Origin: Tolypeutes matacus
Lineage: Eukaryota > Chordata > Mammalia > Cingulata > Chlamyphoridae
Reading direction: 5' to 3'
Length of the DNA stretch: 64,000 bases
Assembly: GCA_026826555.1 (NCBI GenBank)
Contig: JAKSZT010054565.1
Span: forward strand, 9,878,608 to 9,942,607
The position numbers and the translations under genes were made by a program. This document shows positions 25,111-37,592 of the stretch, one piece after another. The first letter of the stretch is position 1. Every line of letters begins with the position of its first letter. The notes beneath the pieces were generated by a model that was not told the DNA's origin, searched no databases, and saw nothing but the letters and a program-made list of their open reading frames with translations.

Positions 25111-26139
25111 GGAGAGAGTGAAATAATAGAATATGTTCCAGGCACTATATACAAAGTCTTCCTCATTTCCTTTTGCCTGTAAGAGATGAAGATCTAGAGA
25201 AAGGGGTATTGCTTAGGGAAGGATTGTCACTCTGAGGGAGTGGGAGCAAATTAGCGCATGAGTGGCTTTGCGACATATAACATCTGATGCATGAAGAGTA
25301 AGAGAAGGACACAATAGAGAATGCTTTCTGTTACATCTGCCCACCATCACGGCACTTTCTGCTGGGTGCTTCTTCAGCCCCTCCCTTCAACCATATGGTT
25401 TCCATAGGATTGACATAGTCTTACACACCCCTTCCATAGCCATGTTGATTGGTCAGAGATGGGCCAGTGATAGTATCCCTACTATGCTGGCCATGGTTGA
25501 TTGGTCCAGGACTGAGCTTCTGATTCACTTGACTCAATAACTGCCTTCACTATGAATTTATTTTCCTATTTATATAGGAACCAAACAGCTTGTCAAGTCA
25601 ATGTCTTTCTGATGCGTGGCGTTATGATATAAATATGGAGCTCCTAGTAGCCATATTGTCTCCCATATAGAGAAAGCCTCTCTGCAGAGAGAGGAAAGTG
25701 GACCTGAAATGTAGAAAGAAGCAAAGACATGGGATGAGGGCGTGTTTGAGTGTTCCATTTGTTCCTGAGGCCCACTGCTGCCTTTCTTGTGGCTGACTAT
25801 TCAGACCTTCCTTGGATTTTGTTGAGCCTATAAATTTCCTTTTTGCTTTAGTAGTTCCTGGGGGCTTCTGTTACTAATGACCAAAAGAGTCCTAAGAGCA
25901 AAGTCACTAAAAATGGGCCTGAGAAGAACATAACAAAAGCAGACCTCACCAAAATCTCTCAGTCAAGGGTCAGCCTTGCTGTGGGTTCAAAAGCCAATTG
26001 TTTTCTTGAAATCAGCTTTGTAACTGAGCCTGAAACTTTCCTAACCCCAGTCTGACTCTTCCCTGCCCTTTCTAGATCTAATCTCTGGTCATCTGGCTTT
26101 GTGTGACCTCATCTTAATGTCATGGAGTTTATGAGCCAA
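25111..26139. other. Unassigned sequence right of the L1 nest
   Basis: No named repeat or exon. 25330-25560 has pairs of 'ttgattggtc' segments, as in some ancient LTR or DNA repeats, but I cannot assign a family. Confidence 0.35.
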
Positions 26140-28310
26140 GCTGCAACAAATAATTCAGAAAATAAATTGGCTCTATCAGAAAGAAATTCATTCAGTCCTT
26201 TCTGAAGTCATATATAAACAACGTGGAGGTCTGCAGCCCTGCTGCCAACCCCCATCAGCTCAGATAATTGATGGTTGACTGAGCAGATGCACACGTGTGG
26301 GAGAGAGGTCGTCAGTCTGGACCTGGTTCCTACTAAAAGCAAGAGAAAGAGGCTTTAATCACAGCTCGATTTTAAAATCCTTTTGTGTAGTTGAAATTGG
26401 GGGCAGGGGAGTGGCTTCTAATGGACACAATCTGGTCCCCAATCTGATACATTCTTTCCCAGTTGCAGCCTCTTGAACAAGTTGGCTGTACCAGGATGAT
26501 AAAGGAGATACAGCAGCACGCCTTCCTGCTTTGGAGAGCTTTTCACTAAAGGCTCAGCCAGAGGTAAAGCAATCAACAAAGATAGGATTTCAACAAAGAA
26601 AATGCAAGAGCTGATTTCCCATTGCCTTGTGGAAAACACCTAGCAGAAAAATTCATAGCTTTGTTCTTCCAGAACCTGAAATATTTTGACTGTGTGTAGA
26701 CTGTTCTTATCCACAAACTGAAAAACCCCTTTCTTCTCAACATATGCCATTAAAATATAAAAAATCTCCAAAACTCATTTAAAGGGAATTGACTTGTAGA
26801 CATGAAAAATTCCCCAAAGAAGTGAATAGAAAAAGTTTTTTTTAAAAAAATAGTAAGGAAAAGATGAGTTTGAATATCAGGAGATGGGAAAGTAGCAATA
26901 AGGGGCATTAGACCTGCCTGTTGAAAGCAAATTCCTTTTTCTGAGCTAAATACAGGTGTTTTAAATTGCTAAGTATAAGTTTTATGAAGTTCTTTGGCAT
27001 TAAATATATCCGTGTGTGTATCTGTGCGACTGCCCCAACAAGCCAGCTCCTTTGCCTGTCTTGCATTAACATTTTGGGCGGCATCACAAATGATTTGATT
27101 TTACCAAATATGAGAAGCTATTAATAAAAACAGAATTGAAATAAATCACCATCATGTGAGTGCCGGCTCCTGGACTTTGAGGGAAGGCGAGATGCGTGAG
27201 ACTGTGCAGTGTGAAAAAAAATTAAATCAGTTGCCTTCTGAGCATTCCAATTGGGACATTGTAATAAAAGTGCCAGCTTTCTCTGCTGGAACAAACTGTC
27301 TTGCTGATATCAACTTTGCTCAGCACTCTAAATACTGTGTGGGTCTACACAGGGCCCTTACCCGGCCTTGCTGCTGCTGCTTCTTTTTTATCCTATTTCA
27401 AAAGACACATATATACACTGGAATTAATCTATAACTGCCTCTGGAAAAATGTGATTCACCTTTTCAAGAGGGCGAATGGCTCAGAATGACGTTCTTTAAA
27501 CCCAGGAAAAGCGAACGAGTATATATTCTGTTCTTTACAAAATTCTAAGCAATGGACATGGTCAAAGTTATGAAATAAACAAGATATGTTTTGGCCACAC
27601 TAGCCTATTGGCATCACCCCGTTGTGAACATCTGGTGTAACTTCCTACAGCTCACTCTGCATCTTTGAGCTACAGACTTTCTCCAAAGCCTCCATCCCAT
27701 TCTTCTGATCCTTCTCTTTCCAAGGGTGATTTTGGTTTAGTTACCAGATAACAAACTCCACTTGGTTATTTTTCCAGGGAAGAAATCCATAATTTAGTTA
27801 GAACTTCCTTGCAGTCCAATTAGTCTCACTGGCAGGTATTTAAAGCATGGCAGGAGCACACCAAGAGGGGGAGATGTGGAGGCAGTCTGGGCACTGCCTC
27901 TGTCCGTGGTTTGGCACTGGGCACAAATCTAGGTATTTGACTAACTTCCCTCCAGACCATGCTGGTTCACTTTTCTGTTCATGCATTTGCTAAAAATAAA
28001 AGTACCTGTCTGGTATTTCAAAAGGACAAGCATTATTACCCTTAACCAAAATGATGTACTGTGGCTGAAATGCCGTACTAACCAAAGAGATGGCTCTGGG
28101 CTTGTGGGCTTTCGCTGCGGTTATCCCACTCTGCACGGCTTCTGGCTTTGTCACTGTGGCTCAGTGCGGGGAGTGAATCTGGGCTGCCAGAACGAAGCAG
28201 AGGAAAAGGAATTCCGAGCCTGTCATTCTGATGGTTGGGGAAATACAAATCAGTATCACTGACCCTGACCGTTTTAACTTTTTAGAGGGTGTTGGTTTAT
28301 GAGAAACCAT
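26140..28310. promoter_or_regulatory. Repeat-poor block, candidate conserved non-coding DNA
   Basis: I recognise no interspersed repeat across about 2.2 kb, in contrast to the dense repeats on both sides. It contains balanced-composition stretches with long AT-rich homeobox-like cores ('ttaataaaaacag', 'caaatgatttgattttacc', 'ggaattaatctataac'). All frames are short (at most 93 codons). The enhancer idea is inference from repeat exclusion alone. Confidence 0.3.
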
Positions 28311-28679
28311 ACAACTACCATTCTAAATGACCCCTGAGCATTCATTCATTGATTGGGTCACAGGTCCATGATTATCATTCTTCAGGCACTGGTTCTGAAG
28401 AGGAGATGATGGAGTCGGCGTTTGTCTGGCTTTCAGGCAGCTGGGAAGTTTGGGATCAGCAGCAGCTCTGGCCACAACTATTTGGTGTAACAAAAGGTGG
28501 GAGGTGAGAGCAGGTTGTTAAAGTTAACAAAAAGCAAAGGATCTTTCAAGGAAGTATTTGTCTGCTATATTTGTTGAGATATTTTCCCAGGATTTCTCTG
28601 AACCTAGATCCAGGGCTAGTTCCTTTGGTTACACAGGCAGAGTGGATGTGCCAACCTTGGGACTGAGAGGGGAACCTGC

Positions 28680-28850
28680 CGGGTGTGTGTGTGTGCAGTG
28701 TGTGCGTGTGCACTTGTGTGACTCCTGAATCTTTGAAACAAACTGCATGGACAACTAGAAGCACAGAAAGTGTATTTTTCTAGTCGAGGCCATCAAAGGT
28801 GTTTGTGTGTGCATGTTTGTGAGTGTGTGCATATGTCTGTGAGTATGTAC
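28680..28850 (+). repeat. Imperfect (TG)n-rich tract
   Basis: Two clusters (28683-28722 and 28800-28848) of interrupted GTGTGTGC units. The matching minus-strand frames encode His-Thr repeats and are shadows. Confidence 0.8.
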
Positions 28851-28964
28851 CCTGGGTGCTATATGCAAAGAAGAGTATAAAAACTTGACAGCAGGTAGAT
28901 TGAAGGCAGCCATGGAAATTCCCCCTTCACCAGCAATGCTGAACCACCTGCTGTTCCCCCAAAG

Positions 28965-29235
28965 GCACCATGCTGTTCCACACTCCACTGTTTTTGCGCA
29001 TCACATCTCCACTACCTGGAATGTCATCTACTAGTCATCACTCAAGGTTTAACTCAAGCATCCCTTTCAAAGCCTTCCTGGGCTGTAATGTAAACTGGCA
29101 TTTCCTCCCAAGACATCCGCTGTACCTTATACCCATGTCTGATAGAATATCAAGCTTTATAACAAATATTTATGTACACATTTCTCTCCTCCACTTGCTC
29201 AATACAAGCGGGAATTATTCCAGACAAGAGACCCT
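28965..29235 (+). repeat. L2 LINE fragment (probable)
   Basis: 'tacctggaatgtcatctact' followed by 'caaggtttaactcaagcatcccttt', 'aaagccttcctgggctg' and 'acacatttctctcctccac' follows the order of an L2 3' part. Frames across it are shadows. Confidence 0.55.
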
Positions 29236-30464
29236 CCTGTAGCCTCAAGTCTGCACCCACTGGGCATGAAGGCACCCATCCGTGAGGAAAACATTAAAGC
29301 AGGATGGTTATTGAGCCCAGGGACCCCATTTGTGCAGTGGCATTTGTGTGCATTGAGTGTTTGACTTTAAAAATCATGACCAAAGGGACCAGCATCTTTC
29401 TGGCATCTTATGAGAATTTCAAAGGGCTTCATAGAAAGTTCTCAAACCAAGGGAGAGAATCCATTTCTTTCAGCTTTCATTTGAAGAATATTTTGATGCT
29501 CCAGAAGAGTTTTAGAAAACTATGAGATTCCATTCCAGCTATAATTGATTTTCTTGATACTGTTTGCATATGAGACAGAAAATGTTAATTTTGCAGCTCA
29601 TCTTAGTCTTGCCATTCATTTATTTACTCATTTAGCTAATGTTTATTGGGCATCTGAATAGCATCTCCAAAATTACCTCATGTATCTGAGAATGACACAA
29701 AAATCTTTAGGCAGGATGTTGTAATGTGGGACTTAGAAATAAGGCCACTGTATTATCCATATGCATCAGCTTTCCCCCTCCACCCCCTACTTACTTTTGC
29801 TTCTAAGAACCCAGAGCCCTGCTTATGGAGTTTACATCAGTTGACCAGCTCTTTCTGTGAACTCGTGTCCTCCAGTGAGAAAGGCAAAACACAAAGGGGC
29901 CCTGACAGAGGAGGAGGAAATCAGTCACGTATTTATCAAGCATTTACTGCATGCTTGACATGAGGAAGACACAGAAGAAAATAAAGTACTGTCCTCTGCA
30001 ACATTACCCCAGTCTTACTGGAGTAAACCAGTATGTTAAGATGGGAAATAATCACAAAGCATATAAGGCAATTCTCAAAAAGCATCTCCTATGTCCTATC
30101 TATAGGACCCAGGAAATGAAGATGTAAATAAAAATCACATCACTTGCTTTGAACAGTGTGATAAACTGAAGCAGTGGAGATGTGGTTGCCCAAGGAAGCA
30201 AATAATGAATACACAGGGTTAGGGGTGGCCTTTGCAGATTGGATGGCATGAAAAAGATGAGTGCACTGGGAGTTGCTGGGGCAATTAACTGCTATTCAAG
30301 TTTAATGTTCTAATTATATTGAGGTCTGATGTCAAAACAGTCCTAACAGTGAGTTTGGAGGGCAGAGATAAGTTTCAAGCTTTGCCAACTCCCCATTTTA
30401 AGATGCCTGGTAAGACAAGATGGCTCTGAGTAGACACATTATACATAAAGGATTTTGTTACTTT
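29236..30464. other. Mostly unassigned, with L2-like scraps
   Basis: 29612-29660 ('tcatttatttactcatttagc') and 29925-29990 ('gtatttatcaagcatttactgcatgc') look like minus-strand L2 ends. Nothing suggests an exon. Confidence 0.4.
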
Positions 30465-31250
30465 CTTTCCCAAACAAATATTCGTGTCATTCAACAGACT
30501 TTGTCAGAGTCCCAGGTGCCAGCCAGTATTCCAAGCACAGAGAATATAGGAGTGCACAAGATGGTTACAATCCTTGCCTTCAAGGAGTTTTATTCTAGAG
30601 GGGAAGCAAATAAACAAGATTATATCAAATTTTGATGACTGTTGTGAAGCACACAGGTATAAAGTGACTGAGAGGTGCTTCTTAAGTCATTGTTCTTGCT
30701 TGCTAGGCTGCTGAAAGCAATATACCAGACGTGGGTTGGCTTTGACGATGGGAATTTATTAGCTTACAAGTTTACAGTTCTGAGGCAGTGAGAATGTCTA
30801 ATCAAGGCATCATCAAGACAATATCTTCTTCCTGAAATCTGGGCTGCCAGCAATCCTGGACTCCTCTGTCACATGGTGGCGCCTGCTGGTCTCTCCCTTC
30901 TCTTCTGGATTTCATTGCTTCCAGACTTTCTATTTCTTTGACTGAATTTTATTCTTTTATAAAGGACAGTAAGAGGATTAAGACCCTCTCTGAACGAGAT
31001 CAGTCACATCTTAAGATCCTACTCACCAAAAGATCCTTCTTATAATAGGTCCACCCCCACAGGAATGAATTAACTTTAAGAACATACTTTTTTGGGGGTA
31101 CGTACAGCTTCAAACCATCACAGTCATTCTGGCCAAAGAAAGCCCCCTGAAAAAGTGACATCTGAATGGAGACATGAAAGATAAGGACTGAGCCATATGA
31201 AGAATTGGTGATGGAAGAAAAGAGAATCTTCTAGGCTACTGGAGTTGGAA
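30465..31250 (-). repeat. L2 LINE 3' part, split by a solo LTR
   Basis: Before the LTR: 'attccaagcacagagaatatagg', 'ttgccttcaaggagttttatt', 'gggaagcaaataaacaaga'. After it: 'gtcattctggccaaagaaagc', 'ctgaatggagacatgaaag'. Together these read as one minus-strand L2 interrupted by the LTR. Confidence 0.65.
30691..31122 (-). mobile_element. Solo LTR, MaLR/ERVL-like family B, copy 1
   Basis: 432 bp with TG...CA ends (TGTTCTTG...CCATCACA on the plus strand) and a perfect 5-bp TSD, gtcat at 30686-30690 and 31123-31127. Orientation is inferred from the 'gaataaaattcag' poly(A)-like signal on the minus strand. It matches the element at 44197-44659 ('ataccaga..tg..ttggct', 'agcttacaagtttacagttctgag', 'aataggt.cac.cc.ataggaatg'). 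There are no internal genes. Confidence 0.88.
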
Positions 31251-31329
31251 AGTCTCCATTAAACCAATGTGCCTTCAGAGCTTGGATCCAATTACACCCG
31301 CTTTGTAAAAAGCACTTAAGTAGTGTATC

Positions 31330-31710
31330 TGCAGGACAGGCTGGATTATACTACATTAATAAACAACTCCAAATGTCAGTGTTTATAAACCACATAGGTT
31401 TACATCACACTCATGCCACATGTTCACAGCAGATTGGCTGGGACATCACGTCTCCTTATTCCAGGACCAGGCTGATGAAACAAGTGATATCTTAATCCTG
31501 GCACTCATGGCAAAGGAAAAGAGAGAGCAACAACATGATAAATCATACCCAGGCTCTTAAAACTTCCACCTGGAAGAGATCATATGTGTTTCATTGGCCA
31601 GAGAGTGCAACTTGTGTCCACCTAAGTCCAAGAGGATAGTGGAGTGGCAGCCTTACATTATGCTGAGGGATTGAGAAATGCCTAGTGAGCAGCACCAATG
31701 ACTCCTTCAA
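31330..31710 (+). repeat. Ancient interspersed repeat (same family as 46215-46565)
   Basis: The order 'ataataaacaactccaaatgtcagtgtttataa', then 'cattggccagagagtgcaacttgtgtccacctaa', is a pattern I know from an old mammal-wide repeat, but I do not name it. It is decayed and non-coding. Confidence 0.45.
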
Positions 31711-33355
31711 ACGGGAAAGGTAAAGTTCTGTTTCTTCCTATCTGGTACGTGAAATCAAGAATTAAAGGTTAGAAGTTTGGCACTGAGCTCCAAGAAGTTT
31801 GAGCATAGCCTAGCTGGGACCTCTGACTTAAGGACATAACAAGGCTATCTCCAGATAATTTCCCCTCCTTTCATGTGTCCCTGCAGTCAGCTTTATTCTT
31901 GGAGACTCTCTAATTCCCCTGGAGTGAAGGATACTCTATTAGTCCATAAAATCTCCAAAGATTCTGCCAGCCAAACAGATGTGTCTTAATCTCCATTTCT
32001 GTAGAACCTTACATGGGTGCAGGTTGTTGTGAAAATTAAATATCAAAGTAACCATTAGATTGTACACAAGTTCAGAGAATCAAAGGATCAGTGGGATATG
32101 AGGTAAATACACATTGAGGGATGGCTTGGCCTGAGCCTAGAGGAAGCATTTGGAATATAAGAGGAAAGAGACACCTCCAAACTTGGCATTGCAGACCTCT
32201 CAGCTACTGCCCTTCCTTGGCAATAAAATCCCCAAAGAGGGATGCTAATCTCCCTGAATCTCAGTTCCCTAATGCACATGTTTCAGAAGGCTCAGAGACC
32301 TATCAAGGAAAGCTTCTGGGCTCTTGTGTGACTGGACTGGAACCACGAGGAAAGCTCAGAAAGCAGTAGAGAAGCCAGAGCTTTGGTTTTGAATGACAGT
32401 GAGAAATGCCAGGAGAAGAATGGGCAGAAAAAGAAGATGAAAGATTCGAGGCATCTCTGATGAAAGATCCCAAGTGAGGTAAAAGTGAAAAGAGGTGGTA
32501 AAAGATACAAAACGCAAAGGTAATGAGGTAGTGTGAGTACAGGTGGGGGAAAGAGATGGTATAAAGAGAAAAGAGTATTCTATTACGTGCAAAGGTGGCA
32601 GTGTTTGGCAGAGACCAGCTTGGCACAGATCCCATTGGCTAGCTACTCCCTCCTTGGAGAGAGGAGAAATTGGCTCATATCTGTGGCCTATAAAGCTGGG
32701 GAATCAGAATGGGCAGAAGCAATGGATGCAGAATTTGGCTAGTAAGTGTCTGGTATCCCCCATTTCTCTGTATATACCAGAGAGCAAGGATTAAAGACAG
32801 CTGCTGTTTTTGTCTGTCCAGCATCCATTCCTTCTTCAGCTCACAGCACCCTGATTTTCATTTGGTAGAACTCCTCACCAATGCCCGGCCCCCCCTCCCA
32901 TTACTCTAAAGATTCCATGAGAGTACAACATCAACCAAACTGGACCAATCACAGCCAACATTATCAACTCCAAAGATTAGCTGGACTCTTGAGGGAAAAG
33001 GGTTCTTTTTCCCCAGGGCTAAGCTGGTAGAATGCCAGCCTAAAGCTGCTGGCAGCCATCTTTGCTACCACCTGGGGAGCCTGGGCCTGAAGCGACCAAG
33101 AAGAAGCTGAGCTGAACTGAGCAAACAGATCAAGTACCTGGATTCACTTGTGCTCAAAGCTGAATGCCTTCTCCAGATTGTGAGCTCCTAAACGCCTTTT
33201 ATTCCTTAAGATGGCTTGAGTTGGACCTCTGTTACAGAAAGGACACTGACTCAAATGGGCCCACTTCTGACAAAAATCTCACTTCCTGCCATGGTTTTCT
33301 TAGGCTATGCTGGTTTGACTTCTTCTCGTGACTACAGTTCAAATCTAGAATTTTA
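31711..33355. other. Unassigned sequence, no supported gene
   Basis: Overlapping frames at 32120-32910 in four of six frames are chance frames with no domain or splice context. 33010-33200 has no repeat signature. Confidence 0.4.
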
Positions 33356-33359
33356 ATAT

Positions 33360-33555
33360 GTGCTTTGAAATCTAGCCCTGTTTATTTACTAACTGTGAGA
33401 TCTTGTGTAAGTTACTCGAGCTCTCGTGTCTGTTTCCTCATCTTTAAAATGGGCATAATAATAATATTAATCTTACCAGGTTGTTGTGAAAATTAAATAT
33501 CAATAGATGTCAATTGATTAGAACTGTGCCTAGCATGTAAAAAGCTCTCACTAAG
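33360..33555 (+). repeat. MIR SINE
   Basis: 'actgtgagatcttgtgtaagttac', 'cctcatctttaaaatgggcataataataat', 'ttgttgtgaaaattaaat' and 'aactgtgcctagcatg' follow the MIR consensus order. Confidence 0.85.
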
Positions 33556-34635
33556 CACTGGCTAGCTTAGCTCTTGTCCCATATGCTGACCCAGGAGGAG
33601 ATGCAAAGCAGTTGCCCCTGCCAAATGGTCTCTCCTGGTTGAGCCCGCTCTTAGTATACTGTGCTGACACAAAGTTGGCTTTTCTCCCATGCTTCCTATT
33701 ACCTTTAGAGCATGCAAACAGCAAAGTGAGTGTTGATGTGTGGGCAGCCAGCCATGGTCCCAGGGAGAGGAGTGGAGCAGCCCAGCCTTCCTGGCACCAG
33801 GAAAAGCATGGGCTCTGAAGGGCACAGCAGCTTGCAGGGTAGAGGCCATCAGTCAATGGGAAGGGTTTTCTGTGGCTGGGCATGGAGCAGCTTTTAAGAG
33901 GACAGAACACAAGGTCTCTTCATCCTCTGAAATGTCTCTGAAGGGGCTGGAAACATGTTTGAAAGTTATTTGTGGGTCTATTGAGTTATGTTCCCCTGAG
34001 AATTTGCTCTCAACTGTGGTTTCCACCTCTTCATCTTATTTTCTGAGGTCTTAAGTTTTCGTTATAAAAAAAGAGACAAAAGATGTACTCTTCGAGGAGA
34101 ATGAACTAAGAAATAAGAAACTCTTTCTAGTACTCCAGTTGCTGGGACTGTTCCTGCATTGATGATACTATTTCTTATTGACATATGGTAGGGTAGCCCT
34201 CCATACAACCAGGATTCCTTTTCAAATCCTCCCATGTCAGGACACAAGCAAGTGTTTTCTTCATGGACTATCCACTTGGCTTGTTACTATAGAAACCAGT
34301 GCCTGTGTCAGAGTACCTCTGAAAGAGTAGGGAAGAGGCATGAGCTGCTGCCATAGCAACACACATCTCCACAGCAGCATCCCACACTCAGCACTGTCTT
34401 GTTTCCAAAGAAGGAAGAAAGGTTGTTGGGGATTCTGGGCTGGCAAATGGAGACTCCTATAATGGATCCTCACCAGTTGTGTGGGCAGTTCTGCCTGGGA
34501 TGGAAGATTCAGAATGTTCATTCCCAGTCCTAAAATGACCTCGTGGGTCAGAGCCCATATGAAGTCATTGCACCAGTGAGGCCATCTGCCATTGTTGAGA
34601 AGATTAAAGCATTAATACTGATATTTATATTGACA
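33556..34635. other. Unassigned unique sequence
   Basis: Several overlapping frames up to 119 codons (33551-34054) lie on both strands. None shows a conserved motif. No repeats recognised. Confidence 0.4.
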
Positions 34636-34850
34636 TTGTACTTACATGAGTAATACACATGGCCCCATGATTAAGGAATCCAGATTCCCTAGATTCAAAG
34701 TTAATTAATTTACCTATGCCTCAATTTTCCTATCTGTAAAATGATAATATCTCACAGAGTTTTTATGAGGACTAAGTCACTGAATTTGTGAGAATCTCTA
34801 TTAAAATAAACCTATCACATAATAATATTCTAATAAATGTCAACTGTTAT
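34636..34850 (+). repeat. MIR SINE
   Basis: Plus-strand MIR core 'tttacctatgcctcaattttcctatctgtaaaatgataat', then 'tttttatgaggactaagtca' and a degraded tail. Confidence 0.8.
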
Positions 34851-34861
34851 GATTATCACTA

Positions 34862-35085
34862 CTAATAATGAGATAACACTTAAACGAGTGCTTAATTTAT
34901 GCCAAGAACTCTACTAAGCACTTGACTTGCACTATCATATTTAATCCTCACATTAACTCCATGAAGAGGTAGTAGTGTCTACTTGCACCCTTGCACAGAG
35001 GAGCTGAAGCCTCGAGAATCCAGGTGACTTGCCCAAGGTTACACATACCTAGGTAGTGGAGCCTTCATTTGAATGAGAGCTGCCT
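34862..35085 (-). repeat. MIR SINE
   Basis: Minus-strand MIR, seen as 'ttaatcctcacattaactccatgaagaggtag', 'gaggagctgaagcctc' and 'gacttgcccaaggttacaca'. It lies tail to tail with the preceding MIR. Confidence 0.82.
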
Positions 35086-35647
35086 GGCATTTAAGTGCTA
35101 AAATATGAAAGTGTGTCCAGACTACCCCATTCACTATCTGTGTGATCCTGGGGCGGTCATGTGAAAATTGAAGCATACAATGCCCATTTCTTTTCCCTTA
35201 CTGAGTAGTCGCTAAGATAAAAATGAATGTGCTTTGTAGACTTTGTAAGTTTGTAGACTCTGCAACCTTAAGGCATGCCATGTATTTCCAGAAAATGAGC
35301 CTTGTGGATGGAGTGCTCCTAATCTCTGCATACTATCCTTTCTAGTTAATGATGTACAACTAGGATATGGTGTAGTTGCTTACCATATCGTGTGTGAATG
35401 GCTTTGTCCATGGAGAACAATGTGGCTGACTCTGAGAAACCAGTGAATTGTTTGTCTCTTTGAGACTGAAGGTTCTGAAACAGGGGGTGGGTAGAGAGGG
35501 AAGCCATGGGTGAAGTGAAAGGCTTAAATTGTCCTATTTAATGTCTAATGTCCTATTCAATCTGGAGAAAATCGTTTCTTCTCTCTGTATCTCAGTTTCC
35601 TTGTCTGCAAATGGGGAGGATTATGAGTTTTAGTTCCTGCCCCCCCC
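35086..35647. other. Unassigned sequence
   Basis: A partial MIR-like 'tgtgtgatcctggggcggtcatgtg' occurs at 35138. The rest is not recognised. Confidence 0.4.
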
Positions 35648-36209
35648 TTTTTAGATTTATTTATTTACTTACTTTTTATCCATTTTTAGCCCCTCTCTCC
35701 CCCGTTTCTGCTGTTTTTGTGTCCATTCGCTGGGCAGTTCTCTGTGTCCGTTTCCTGCCCTCTCTTCTCATACTTCTCCTACTGTCTTCACTGGGATTTG
35801 ATCCTGGGAACCTCCAATGCAGGAGAGAGGCATTCTGCCACCTATGCCACCTCAGTTCCTGGTTTTTGTTTCTGTTTTGCGGCGAGTCTCGTCTTGGCTC
35901 TCCCCGTGTCACTCTCCTGCTACGGCACTCTCCTGCTACGTCATCATCTTGCTGTGTGTGGCACACCCATGCATGGGGCCTGATGGCACACCTGTGTGTC
36001 TCCTCTCATGGGGTCTGACAGCACACCCATGTGTGGGGCCTGGGGGCGCACCCGCTTGCAGGGCCGGACAGGGCACCCACTCACGGGACCTGGCAGCCCG
36101 TGCACCTTCTATATTTTTCTTTATTTTACCGGGAGGTCCCAGGGATTGAACCCAAGTCCCTCCATATGGGAGACAGACACCCAACCATTTGATCCACATC
36201 CATACCCTA
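35648..36209 (-). mobile_element. Composite DAS-type SINE (two tRNA-like heads)
   Basis: On the minus strand a tRNA-like head ends the right side ('tgggttcaatccctgggacc' near 36150), followed by a GC-rich middle and a second head ('gaggttcccaggatcaaatccc' near 35810). The A-rich tail lies at the left. The middle holds repeated 'gggcctg.tggcacac' units (35960-36090). The layout matches the longer armadillo DAS subfamily whose body includes 'gtgtccattcgctg'. Four of six frames are open here by composition only. Confidence 0.8.
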
Positions 36210-36329
36210 GTTTCCCCTTTAAGTCCAGGTAGGTCCCTTCCCAAGTTCAGAAGAAAAGTGATAAGCTTTTTACCTGCCTGGGGCTCTTCCCTGCAGTTAT
36301 GATCAGACCGTGAGGGTTGCCATTTGCAT

Positions 36330-36480
36330 AGTGCCCATTGGAGCCTGCACAGGGTCCAGAGCTCTCCACGTTCACTCATTTAACCCAACCCTCCCTCCAA
36401 GTGGATGCCCTTATTTATCCCTAGTTTACACATGACAGCATGAAGTAACTTGCCCATATCACTCAGTGACAAAGGGGTGG
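36330..36480 (-). repeat. MIR SINE, degraded
   Basis: 'actcatttaacccaacc', 'tttacacatgacagcatgaagtaacttgcccatatcactcag' match the minus-strand MIR order with heavy decay. Confidence 0.65.
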
Positions 36481-37592
36481 TCTGTTGACATCCTGACCTC
36501 CATTCAGTCCTATCTCCCAGAGCAGGTTCAAGGGAGCAAAAAGTTCCTACTCTTTTTATGTATAAAGCACAGAGATACCTACAGTACATAAACACATATA
36601 CAGTGTACCTGTGGTATTAAAATTTCATGGGTGGAGGACAAGGTGGAAAGCAATTAGGAAAACAATGTCTAAAAAGGCTCTTTAGGAGGATGATAATGAA
36701 AAATGGATGAAAAATCAGAATTCAGATATGAAGATTTGAGAAGCTAAACTGCAGGCAAATCCACCCCCACCCTGTAGCCTCTAAAGGTAACCAAGGCCAG
36801 AACTTCCAAACCATCATCCTTTCAGCCCACTCCAAGATCAGGAGAAACCACACCTCTGGCTGTGACCTTGGAATAAATGAGTGCAACATCTAAGAAATTG
36901 CTTTGAACTTGTTAGAATTAAGTCCCTGGGTAAACCCAGAGGATTGCTCCTATTTTTAGCACTGATGGTACAGTCTGAGATTGTCTTGGGAATTAAACCC
37001 TTAAGGTCTTCTTTGACCAGTGAAAAGACAAAAACAAGTAAAGACCTCATGGGACAGAGTCAGTGGTCTCCTGACCCAGCTCTTCCCAGGAATATGAAAG
37101 CCAGCTGATGGGATGGATGAGTTCAGGCCCTTGCTAGACTTTGGATGTCCAGGAAAAGGCAGGCAGGACTAAATCCTCCTGGAAACACTTCCCAAAGGGC
37201 TGGGAAGCTTTTCTATCCCTGTCATCTAATCAGCTAATCTCTGGCCGTGGAGCTTCTGATTTGAAGAAATGGTACCCCGAGGGTTGGCAGGCTGCAGCGG
37301 CCAGAGGACAGTGAGGTGGGAGGATCCTATCAGAGCCTGTGACGATGGTCCCAGAACACCCACCCCCTCTCCACGCACCACCTCCACCTGCCATGACTCA
37401 GCAAATGTTTAAAAAATCAGCCTGGAATTACTTATGTGCAATATCTTAGGATTTGCTAAGCAATTTCACATGAATCATAGCCATGAGACACCATTACCAT
37501 CAGCGTTATTGTAATTAGGAAAGCAAGGAAATGCGATGGCTGGAACTCAACTCAAAACATCCAGCATTCGACCCAGGAATCCCATATATCGG
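36481..37592. other. Unassigned unique sequence
   Basis: No named repeat and no supported exon. 36840-37110 shows overlapping short frames only. Confidence 0.4.

Noticed and set aside
33551..34054. Overlapping frames of 95-119 codons suggestive of an exon
   Set aside because: Both strands are open, no convincing splice pair bounds them, and no motif is visible.
35548..36379. Frames of 156, 147 and 110 codons
   Set aside because: They fall on the composite DAS SINE and its GC-rich body; several overlapping frames are open on both strands.
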